Assembly (NCBI GenBank): GCA_017936845.1 | Contig: JAGBES010000011.1 | Location: forward strand, 1-32,110 | Direction of reading: 5' to 3' | DNA from: Bacilli bacterium | GTDB taxonomy: Bacteria; Bacillota_I; Bacilli_A; RF39; UBA660 | Length of the DNA: 32,110 nucleotides | Part shown: one piece after another, positions 22,841 to 29,452 of the stretch | Position numbering within the stretch: the stretch's first letter is position 1 | How the letters are laid out: each line of letters starts with the position of its first letter | Program-made: the position numbers and the translations under genes | The notes under the pieces: generated by a model | Databases searched by the model: none | What the model saw: the letters and a program-made list of their open reading frames with translations, nothing else | Told to the model about the DNA's origin: nothing

Positions 22841-23743
22841 CTATAATTTGTCTATTTTCCTTATAAATTCATTGCTTTCTTTATACCATGAATATATTCC
22901 TTTTTTTCTTTCTTTGTAAGTATTTAATTCTTCTTCTGTATAATCCCAACCATTTTTTTCATGTGATTCAATCCATCTTGAAATTGTTCTATTATAGCAA
23001 GTATCAATATCAGTTCTAATAATTATTATTTTCCCTTTTAAAATACTAATATCTTTACAGCAATGAAACTGAGCACAATCTATCACTAATATCTTATTAT
23101 TATCCTTACAATAATCAATTATTTCATTATATATTAAATCAAAATCATCAGATAAATTAGGAAGTTCTTTATATTTATTTCTAAAATACTCACCTATTTT
23201 TCTATTTAAACCAGTTGTCCCATTAAATCTTTTCTCTGAAAAAACATCATCAGTATCTATAATTTGATATTCCTCACTACTAAAATTTTCTTTTGCATAA
23301 TATGATTTACCAGAACCACTTTGACCAGTTAAATTTATTACATTATCATTTGTTAATTGTTTTATGTATGGTTCTTTATATTTATCTATTTCAATGTCTA
23401 AATCACTTGTAATATATTGAAAAGTAAATGCAACTAATTTATTATTAATTAAATTATCACCATATATTTGATTTAATAATTTAATTAATTCTTTTTCCGA
23501 ATGATTAGGCATTATTTGATTTATATTATTGCTTTTTATTAATTCTTCAATTGAATCATAGATAACTTTACCAATTATTTTAGTCTTAATATATTTTCCT
23601 TCAACTTCTTGATTATTGAAAGTAATATAATCATTTATTTGTATATTATTAGACTTTTCTTTTAGTAATCTAACTTCTATTGTCTTTTTACCAGATAACA
23701 TCCAATAATAAACTTCATTTAAAATATTATATGTGTATTCCAT
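22841..23743 (-). CDS. ASCH domain fused to a P-loop kinase
   Basis: A 300-residue protein. The N-terminal 110 residues look like an ASCH domain, an RNA/nucleotide-binding relative of PUA (YYWMLSGKKTIEVRLLKEK, then INDYITF). The second half is a small P-loop kinase: Walker A GQSGSGKS (140-147), IIDTDDVF (probable Walker B/lid Asp), VIDCAQFH and an Arg-rich lid. ASCH plus kinase suggests phosphorylation of a nucleotide or RNA end. I start at ATG 23743 after AGGTGAAAATT; a GTG three codons earlier overlaps the ribosome site. It is the first gene of a two-gene operon with the nucleotidyltransferase. Confidence 0.75.
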   Translation of the reverse strand: MEYTYNILNEVYYWMLSGKKTIEVRLLKEKSNNIQINDYITFNNQEVEGKYIKTKIIGKVIYDSIEELIKSNNINQIMPNHSEKELIKLLNQIYGDNLINNKLVAFTFQYITSDLDIEIDKYKEPYIKQLTNDNVINLTGQSGSGKSYYAKENFSSEEYQIIDTDDVFSEKRFNGTTGLNRKIGEYFRNKYKELPNLSDDFDLIYNEIIDYCKDNNKILVIDCAQFHCCKDISILKGKIIIIRTDIDTCYNRTISRWIESHEKNGWDYTEEELNTYKERKKGIYSWYKESNEFIRKIDKL

Positions 23744-23878
23744 AATTTTCACCTACTAAAAAAGTTACTATATTTAGTATATCATATTTACATGAATTAT
23801 TTTTATATTTACTTAATTTTAACATTACAATTCATATTATTTTTTCTCAAATTTCAATTATTCAAATTTATGAACACG

Positions 23879-23935
23879 AAAAAAAGGAACAGCGTTCCTT
23901 TTTCTCCCCTTAAATAATAAGGGCATTTCATTACA
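23879..23935 (-). ncRNA. Putative small RNA 3' of the Abi/HEPN gene
   Basis: TTTACA (23969-23964), 17-base spacer, TATTAT (23946-23941) predict a start at about 23935. The 57-base RNA would hold two hairpins: CCCTT/AAGGG (923-907) and GGAAC/GTTCC (898-886) with a seven-T tract at 23885-23879. It lies 60 bases after the Abi stop codon. A two-hairpin terminator of the Abi mRNA is the simpler alternative. Confidence 0.45.
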
Positions 23936-23940
23936 TATTC

Positions 23941-23969
23941 ATAATATCATATTTGATGATTATTGTAAA
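23941..23969 (-). promoter_or_regulatory. Candidate promoter of the Abi-adjacent small RNA
   Basis: TTTACA (23969-23964), exactly 17 bases, TATTAT (23946-23941), located between the Abi stop codon and the two-hairpin element. AT-rich background makes chance matches likely. Confidence 0.4.
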
Positions 23970-23997
23970 CATGTACAATAATATTTTATGCATTTTT

Positions 23998-25500
23998 TTA
24001 TTTATCATTCTTTAATTTATCAAAAAACTTTTTATCTATTCCAGTATATTTTGTATATGATCTATCAAATAGAAAATGAGTATATTTTAAACAATCATTT
24101 TTTTTTAAATTTTCATTAATCATTTCTTTCATTTCTACCTGCATATCTTTTGTTTTTTTATTTAATGAAATTAAATCTTGCTTTATTCTTTTATCATTAT
24201 CATATTTTTCACATATAGATTTTATATCAAAATCATAATTGCTATATTCTTCTAATTTATTTAATATTTTCTCATACAAATCAAATTTATTAGTAGCAAT
24301 TTTTTCAGGTCTTAAAATTATATTATATTTTTTATATACATATACTAACTCATTATATATATTTGTGTTATTGTCTAATCTATTTATTATCTTATAAATA
24401 ATATATATAACCCAAGATAAATCAATATTAGAATTTCCTGAAAAACTATTATACTTATCACTTCCAAAAAAATCTGCTAAATATGACATATAATTTGTCG
24501 TTAAAACATATTGCTCATGTTGAGTTGGTGCTTTCGGTAATAAATAATTAACTTTCCCCGTTTTCGTTGAATAGAATTCTCTAACATTAAAATTATATAT
24601 TGGTTGATTATGAGCTAAACTATTGCGCAATATACCAATAATATTTAAGATTTCACGCATCACATTTAATTTGTTCCAATATATATTTTTTTCTTCGTCG
24701 TTTTCAATATTTTTATTATCAACTTTTATTTGAGTGAAATAATTTACACAATCTTCTAAAATATTTTGTTTGTGTTCTTTATTTAAATTAATAATTAATT
24801 TAATAGTTTCACCCAAAGTCAATTCATTTATAATAATCCAATATGGAACAGAAAGTTCCTGAGCATTTTTTCTTTTTATAGGATTTGAATATTTATTAGT
24901 TTGTTTATCAAAGATTTTTTTAATCGAATTAATAGAATTCGTAATATTTTTAGGTGTTGTATCATATTGATTTATATCTGTTAAAAAAGTATCTTTAGCT
25001 TCTATTCTATTTAAATAAGAAACAAGAACATTTTTTAAGCTTTCTTCGATAATCAAAGTATAACGTAATAAAATATTTCTTAATTCATGTTCAAATTTAT
25101 ATATTCTAATAAAATCACTATACATTACTTTATTTGAATATAAATGATTATAATACTTTATATTTTTAATCTTTTCTTTCAACTCATCATCAGAATCCGT
25201 ATATTTATAACTTATGCCATATTTTGTACATATTGAAATTAAAATCTGTCTATATAAATTTTTATTTCCATAATACTCCTTAATGCCATAATTTTCTTTG
25301 TATCTATCAAGATTCAATGAATTCATTATATTATTTTCTATATCATCTATTGTTTCAATACCCATACAAAAAATATTTTTATAAGCATTTATAACCTGAT
25401 AATAACTATACTTATCAAAACATTGTTTCTTTCTTTCATCAAGAATTATCCCTTTTCTTTGTAATTTTTTCTTTAGTTTGTTATTTGTATACGATTCCAT
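23998..25500 (-). CDS. Abi family (Abi_2, AbiD/F-like) HEPN protein
   Basis: A 500-residue helical protein. The middle segment has Abi_2 hallmarks: FIRIYKFEHELRNILLRYTLIIEESLKNVL (about 130-159), a WIIINELTLGETIKLI block (221-236), and RNSLAHN with R292 and H297. The R-x4-H pair preceded by long helices is the HEPN RNase signature. Abi proteins of this type act in phage abortive infection, and HEPN RNases of this kind are considered ancestral to Cas13. The N-terminal 120 and C-terminal 180 residues are extensions. ATG follows AGGAGGTG. The gene lies directly downstream of a mob pseudogene and upstream of a putative small RNA. Confidence 0.85.
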   Translation of the reverse strand: MESYTNNKLKKKLQRKGIILDERKKQCFDKYSYYQVINAYKNIFCMGIETIDDIENNIMNSLNLDRYKENYGIKEYYGNKNLYRQILISICTKYGISYKYTDSDDELKEKIKNIKYYNHLYSNKVMYSDFIRIYKFEHELRNILLRYTLIIEESLKNVLVSYLNRIEAKDTFLTDINQYDTTPKNITNSINSIKKIFDKQTNKYSNPIKRKNAQELSVPYWIIINELTLGETIKLIINLNKEHKQNILEDCVNYFTQIKVDNKNIENDEEKNIYWNKLNVMREILNIIGILRNSLAHNQPIYNFNVREFYSTKTGKVNYLLPKAPTQHEQYVLTTNYMSYLADFFGSDKYNSFSGNSNIDLSWVIYIIYKIINRLDNNTNIYNELVYVYKKYNIILRPEKIATNKFDLYEKILNKLEEYSNYDFDIKSICEKYDNDKRIKQDLISLNKKTKDMQVEMKEMINENLKKNDCLKYTHFLFDRSYTKYTGIDKKFFDKLKNDK

Positions 25501-25561
25501 TTTACACCTCCTTTTTTATTTAAATTAATGTATTAGAACAATTATATCATTAAATTTTATT

Positions 25562-25917
25562 CTATAGTTCAAAATCATTATCTTTTTTATAATTTTCTTT
25601 ATACTCTTTTTTTATTGGTATATTATTAATCTTTTTATATTCTTTTTCAGTTATTATATTATTTTCTCTTAAATCATCTGCAACATCTTTATATTTACTT
25701 TTTAATATATTACCAAATAATCCTTTAACTCTCTCAGATATAAAATCAATAAATTCATTAACTCATTGTTTCAATGATTCTACTTTTGATAACTGAATAC
25801 CATTTTGAATGGCATTATTGTTAAAGTTTGTAAGTCTTTATTTAGCAATTTTTTTGCCTTACTTGTTTTATTTTTATCATTACAAATATGTAATGAATAA
25901 GATAGTTCTTCAATCAT
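25562..25917 (-). pseudogene. Internally deleted mob (MobV relaxase) pseudogene
   Basis: The first 20 codons (MIEELSYSLHICNDKNKT...) match the intact relaxase (MEELSYSFHLSNDKNKT). After a frameshift, NNAIQNGIQLSKVESLKQ matches its NNAIQNIKHLGK region and ends at a stop. A C-terminal-like piece follows (about FIDFISERVKGLFGNIL to DNDFEL and stop). The catalytic His region is gone. The ribosome site and upstream oriT-like region are kept, so this is the scar of a second mobilizable element. Confidence 0.82.
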
Positions 25918-25959
25918 ATATACCCCCTAAAATAGTATCTTGAATAATTAAGACAAGAT

Positions 25960-26020
25960 GTATAACTACCTAGATATTTTGACATTCTATCAAGATATGG
26001 GAGCTAAGTACACCTTAGAA
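25960..26020 (-). other. oriT-like region, degenerate second copy
   Basis: It aligns with the region upstream of the intact mob gene. Inverted repeat ATATTTTGA (25974-25982)/TCAAGATAT (25990-25998) is followed by CTAAG (26004-26008)/CTTAG (26014-26018) and AATCCG. Sequence between the arms has diverged while the arms are kept, as expected for a relaxase target. Confidence 0.6.
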
Positions 26021-26024
26021 TCCG

Positions 26025-26237
26025 TTAAACAAATGTTTCTTTGAACATTTTCTTTAGTTCCTTTTTATAATCAATTGATACTCCAATAATAAATTTATCA
26101 TATTCTTCTAGTATTAAGTAATCATTTCCTTTAACTTTTAATATATGTGGTTTAACATAAGCAAACCGACTTATCATATCTATCTTTCTATTAAGTTCTT
26201 CACTTATTTTCAAGTTTTTAGTTTCTATCTCAAACAT
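26025..26237 (-). CDS. Small uncharacterised protein
   Basis: A 70-residue protein with no recognised motif. It contains FEIETKNLKISEELNRKI followed by a beta-rich half (YLILEEYDKFIIGVSIDY). ATG 26237 is preferred to the overlapping GTG three codons upstream; the ribosome site is weak (GAGTGAT). It lies between RNA-like copy 3 and the degenerate oriT-like copy, and may be the tail of a protein truncated by rearrangement. Confidence 0.45.
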   Translation of the reverse strand: MFEIETKNLKISEELNRKIDMISRFAYVKPHILKVKGNDYLILEEYDKFIIGVSIDYKKELKKMFKETFV

Positions 26238-26266
26238 AATTATCACTCAACATTCGTTTTAAGCAG

Positions 26267-26374
26267 AAAAAAAACTAACTATTTCTAGTTAGTAAATCTA
26301 TTACTCTCAAACAAAAGTGTCCGAGTTTCCTATCAATCTGGTGCGATACAAGAGTATATTTTGAACACTTATAT
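26267..26374 (-). ncRNA. Candidate structured RNA, dispersed family copy 3 (divergent)
   Basis: It begins just after the kinase-operon terminator with TGATATAAG and ends in a strong terminator: ACTAACTA (293-286), loop, TAGTTAGT (281-274) and seven T. It shares TCGCACCA, AGGAA and GGACA blocks with copies 1 and 2 in the same order. AAGTGTTC can pair with GGACACTT (8 pairs) and TACTCT with AGAGTA (6 pairs). The two interleave, which predicts a pseudoknot. Confidence 0.5.
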
Positions 26375-26375
26375 C

Positions 26376-26411
26376 AAAAAAGATAGAATCTAATAAATAT
26401 CAATTCTATCT
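26376..26411 (-). terminator. Terminator of the ABC-F/kinase operon
   Basis: AGATAGAAT (26411-26403) and ATTCTATCT (26389-26381) form nine pairs, followed by a T run on the minus strand. Confidence 0.8.
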
Positions 26412-26445
26412 ATAGTATATCATATATATTTAAAAATTAAATAAA

Positions 26446-26952
26446 TTATTTTTGTTTTCTACTCATATAATCGTTTTCATACCAAACATCAACTTCATCT
26501 TCTGTTGGTTCTTCAAATTTTGAAACTAATTTTTTCATTAATCCTTCATCTAGATAAAAATCTGCTCCACCTTTTCCAGATTCAACTCTTTTGTTTCTTT
26601 CTTCAATTTGTTTTTTCCAATTTTCATCTGATACATGAATATAATGTAATTCTGTTTCAATATTATTTTCTTCAAAATATTGTTTTACCTTTTGTCTTTC
26701 TTCTTTACTCCAAAGACCTCTTTCATAAATAACATTTGCACCAGAATTTACTATTTCAATACATTTTTTATTCATATATTTAAGTAATCTTTCACAAAAA
26801 ATATTATAAAATTCTCCTTGTTCATTATTTATTAAATCATAAGTAGCTTCATCTGGTGAAAGAATAACAGCATTAACTTCTTCTTTCAATTTTTTTGAAT
26901 AATATGATTTACCACTACATATTTTTCCACATATTAAATATACCTTTGACAT
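26446..26952 (-). CDS. P-loop kinase-like ATPase (AAA_33/zeta-like)
   Basis: A 168-residue single-domain P-loop protein: Walker A GKICSGKS (8-15), ILSPDE (probable substrate-site Asp), NVIYERGLW (Walker B-like strand) and an Arg-rich lid (KKQIEERNKRVES). The layout matches small nucleotide or antibiotic kinases such as polynucleotide kinase, zeta toxin and chloramphenicol phosphotransferase relatives. Substrate unknown. It starts 11 bases after the ABC-F stop, so it is cotranscribed and may add to the same drug response. An AGGAGATGAT ribosome site precedes ATG. Confidence 0.75.
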   Translation of the reverse strand: MSKVYLICGKICSGKSYYSKKLKEEVNAVILSPDEATYDLINNEQGEFYNIFCERLLKYMNKKCIEIVNSGANVIYERGLWSKEERQKVKQYFEENNIETELHYIHVSDENWKKQIEERNKRVESGKGGADFYLDEGLMKKLVSKFEEPTEDEVDVWYENDYMSRKQK

Positions 26953-26963
26953 ATAATCATCTC

Positions 26964-28466
26964 CTATTCTTCTTTTATAATTCCATTTTCTGTTAATAAA
27001 TAAAGTTCATTTATAACTTCGTCAATATATTTTCTATCATGTGATACGCTTATTATAGTACCATTATATTCACTTAATACTTTTCTAATAACAGGATTTG
27101 ATAATGGACTAACATTTCTTGTAGGCTCATCAAGTATTAAAACATCACATTTATCTAATACTAATTTAACAAGAAATAGTTTTGCTTTAGTTCCATTACT
27201 TAAATCTTTAATATTACTAATCATTTCATCTCTAGTAAATTTCATATTTCCTAAAAACATTCTTGCTTTTGTAATTTCATCTTTACTACCATTAGGACAT
27301 ACAAAATCCAATACATATTTATAATTATTTAAGATGTCATCATAAGTTTGTGGCATATAACCAACCTTAATATCATTTCTATCTTTTAATTCGTTATAAA
27401 TTAATTTAATTAGTGTAGATTTACCAACACCATTTTTACCTATAATACATAAATGTGCATTGCCAACTATATCTAACTTTATGTTTTTAGATAATAACTT
27501 ATCAAATACTTTTAATTCTTCCATATTTAAATTGATTATATTTTTTGCTCTTGGTATTTCAACTTCTTCGAATGAAAAATTTATACTTTCTTCAACATCT
27601 GGTACTTCAGTTAATTCAGTTTCATCTAGTTTTCTCTCTTGTGATTTTAATGAATGCATTTTCTTTTTTAAAACTTGAGCTCCATGTGGATCTGCTCTTG
27701 TGATTGTATTTTGTTGATGTTCAACTTTTTGCATTATTCTTTGTAGTTTTTCTTGTTGTTTATTAAATTCTCTTTTTTCAGATTTTGCTACTTGTGTTTG
27801 TTTTTCAATTATTCTAAGTCTTTGTTCAACATAAGTATCGTAATCAATTTTTAATAAAGTATGTCTACATTCAGTCTTCTTTTTTATTTGTTCTAAATGT
27901 AAAATCATATTTGCTGTATTAGCTAGTAATGTTTCATCATGAGAAACATACATAATTGGCTTATTAGTATTATTAATAAATTTTTCTAACCATTCTAATG
28001 TTTCAATATCTAAATCATTAGTAGGCTCGTCTAAAAATAAGATGTCATATTCGTTTAATAGTAATTTTAAAATATTAATTTTAACTTTTTCGCCACCTGA
28101 TAATGTTTTTATTTTTTGTTTTAAAATATCATCAGTTAAATTAATCAAATCTAAGTATTTATATAAATTATTAATCTTATCATAATAATCCATTTCATCA
28201 ATAAACAAAAATTTATATACACTATTATCTAATTTATCAGTACTAATAGATTGTTCTAGATAACCAATTCTATTGCCTTTTACATTAATATTTCCGCTTA
28301 TTTCAGCATATTCACAAATACCCAAAATTGATTTTAATAAAGTGGATTTCCCGTTTCCTTCTTCACCAATAATAGCAAGTTTATCACCTTTATTTAGTAT
28401 TAAATTAAAATTTTTAATTAAATATCTATCATTAATAGATATTGTTAAATCTTTTATTTCTAACAT
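26964..28466 (-). CDS. ABC-F ATPase, ribosomal-protection type
   Basis: A 500-residue tandem ABC protein without membrane domains. The first ABC has GEEGNGKST, LSGGEKVKI, ILFLDEPTNDLD and SHDE. The charged linker (about 190-290) carries the antibiotic-resistance-domain-like tip (ITRADPHGAQVLKKKMHS). The second ABC has GKNGVGKST, a degenerate LSNGTKAKL signature and DEPTRNVSPLS. The last motif resembles clostridial ABC-F proteins that protect ribosomes from lincosamides, pleuromutilins and streptogramin A. That phenotype is inference. It is controlled by a short leader ORF (MRTLTK) and a three-segment hairpin that can hide its AGGAGG site. Confidence 0.88.
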   Translation of the reverse strand: MLEIKDLTISINDRYLIKNFNLILNKGDKLAIIGEEGNGKSTLLKSILGICEYAEISGNINVKGNRIGYLEQSISTDKLDNSVYKFLFIDEMDYYDKINNLYKYLDLINLTDDILKQKIKTLSGGEKVKINILKLLLNEYDILFLDEPTNDLDIETLEWLEKFINNTNKPIMYVSHDETLLANTANMILHLEQIKKKTECRHTLLKIDYDTYVEQRLRIIEKQTQVAKSEKREFNKQQEKLQRIMQKVEHQQNTITRADPHGAQVLKKKMHSLKSQERKLDETELTEVPDVEESINFSFEEVEIPRAKNIINLNMEELKVFDKLLSKNIKLDIVGNAHLCIIGKNGVGKSTLIKLIYNELKDRNDIKVGYMPQTYDDILNNYKYVLDFVCPNGSKDEITKARMFLGNMKFTRDEMISNIKDLSNGTKAKLFLVKLVLDKCDVLILDEPTRNVSPLSNPVIRKVLSEYNGTIISVSHDRKYIDEVINELYLLTENGIIKEE

Positions 28467-28467
28467 A

Positions 28468-28505
28468 TTATGCCTCCTTTTTTCGGCATAATCAAAGTTT
28501 ATGCC
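28468..28505 (-). promoter_or_regulatory. Three-segment attenuator before the ABC-F gene
   Basis: Segment 1 GGCATAA (28505-28499), segment 2 TTATGCC (28491-28485), segment 3 GGCATAA (28474-28468). Segment 2 can pair perfectly with either. Pairing 2:3 buries the AGGAGG ribosome site; pairing 1:2 frees it. There is no T run, so control would be translational. Confidence 0.8.
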
Positions 28506-28509
28506 ATAC

Positions 28510-28530
28510 TTATTTAGTTAATGTTCTCAT
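28510..28530 (-). CDS. Leader peptide MRTLTK
   Basis: A six-codon ORF with AGAGGTGAG at proper spacing. Its stop codon lies four bases before attenuator segment 1, so a ribosome terminating there would cover that segment. Short leader ORFs of this sort sense ribosome-stalling antibiotics before erm and ABC-F genes. Confidence 0.7.
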   Translation of the reverse strand: MRTLTK

Positions 28531-28568
28531 TTTCTCACCTCTATAACTTATTTATTAATTATATACAT

Positions 28569-29207
28569 TTAATATTTTCTAGTTTTTACTTCTTCACCAG
28601 TTAACATTCTTGGGTCATATTTTTTCATTTCTTCTTCTGTTGTATAACCAACATATGCATATGTTCCATTTAATTTATTTGAATTAAATCCATAAACTGT
28701 CATTCTAGAATGTCCTTCGATTATTAAATACTTTTCATTATTACAAGTAATTAAAATTACTGGTGGAAACTTGTTTGTTTTATTATACTCAACACCATCT
28801 AAAAATGGTTGATTAGATACTTCATATATCTCTTTTCCACTTTTTATAACTTTTGCAGCTTCTACTGGCTTAGAAGTTCCATTAGATAGTTCATTCCAAT
28901 AATCATAATCAATATAATATATATTATCTATATCGCTTTCATTTAGTTCTAGAAATTTCCATTCTTCTATATTAGGAAATCTTTCAAACAATTCTTCATC
29001 TGGATAACCTCTAAATTTTTTCATAATCTTTAATCTATCATTATTTTCTTGTTCATCTTCTATGTTACCATTTAAAATGATACTAGAATCCAAACCTAAT
29101 TCATTAATAGCATTATTTAAATCCTCATTAAATCTTTTTGAATTTAATTCTCCTTTTAAAAATTCAAGAATCATTTCTGCTTCATTTGTTTTTCTTATTA
29201 ATTTCAT
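28569..29207 (-). CDS. ParB/sulfiredoxin-like protein of a resistance operon
   Basis: A 212-residue protein. The second half (PPVILITCNNEKYLIIEGHSR, about 147-167) resembles the ParB/Srx fold, where EGHSR is the GxxR-type nucleotide-binding motif. The first half (MKKFRGYPDEELFERFPNI) is a feature of small proteins I recall near antibiotic resistance genes; function unknown. ATG follows GGAGG at ideal distance. It heads an apparent operon with ABC-F and the P-loop kinase. A strong promoter, a 25-residue leader ORF and alternative hairpins precede it, so it probably belongs to the same inducible response. Confidence 0.65.
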   Translation of the reverse strand: MKLIRKTNEAEMILEFLKGELNSKRFNEDLNNAINELGLDSSIILNGNIEDEQENNDRLKIMKKFRGYPDEELFERFPNIEEWKFLELNESDIDNIYYIDYDYWNELSNGTSKPVEAAKVIKSGKEIYEVSNQPFLDGVEYNKTNKFPPVILITCNNEKYLIIEGHSRMTVYGFNSNKLNGTYAYVGYTTEEEMKKYDPRMLTGEEVKTRKY

Positions 29208-29214
29208 TTTATTC

Positions 29215-29306
29215 CTCCATATTTTGGAGCATATAAAAACTCCCTAAGTAATAGAAAGTCTTTTGATAAAATGCACTTTAAATTTTTATAAGTTTAAAGA
29301 AAGTGC
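29215..29306 (-). promoter_or_regulatory. Alternative hairpins before the ParB-like gene
   Basis: GCACTTT (29306-29300, inside the leader ORF) pairs with AAAGTGC (29279-29273). Further on, CTCC (29229-29226) can pair either with GGAG (29243-29240) or with the GGAG of the ribosome site (29218-29215). A ribosome on the leader ORF would open the first stem. The distal pairings are only four bases long. Confidence 0.5.
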
Positions 29307-29363
29307 GATTAACCCACTATTACTATTTAATTTTAATTTTTCAATATTTACAAAATTTCTCAT
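29286..29363 (-). CDS. Leader peptide of 25 residues
   Basis: ATG opens MRNFVNIEKLKLNSNSG and ends in LSLNL with a TAA stop. AAAGGAGTG lies 9 bases upstream, stronger than most ribosome sites here. Its 3' codons form one arm of the GCACTTT stem. Likely a regulatory leader, though a small functional protein is possible. Confidence 0.6.
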   Translation of the reverse strand: MRNFVNIEKLKLNSNSGLIALSLNL

Positions 29364-29394
29364 GATTAATCACACTCCTTTCATTTGTTTAAGT

Positions 29395-29423
29395 ATAATA
29401 TATGAAAACAGCCTGATTGTCAA
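29395..29423 (-). promoter_or_regulatory. Promoter of the ParB-like/ABC-F/kinase operon
   Basis: TTGACA (29423-29418), 17-base spacer, TATTAT (29400-29395). It begins about 25 bases before the leader ORF. Confidence 0.8.
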
Positions 29424-29452
29424 TATTTTCAATATAATTATACCACACAAAC

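Noticed and set aside
20486-26374. CRISPR array or TnpB-type guide RNA for the dispersed repeats
   Set aside because: Only three copies, kilobases apart, with no regular spacers and no cas, tnpB or iscB gene in the window.
29212-29235. Mini-ORF MLQNMEE just before the ParB-like gene
   Set aside because: It coincides with the ribosome site hairpin and has no strong ribosome site of its own; treated as part of the regulatory region.
29260-29290. Further copy of the dispersed RNA family near GTGCGATTAA
   Set aside because: Only the GTGCGA hexamer is shared; the other conserved blocks and terminator are missing.
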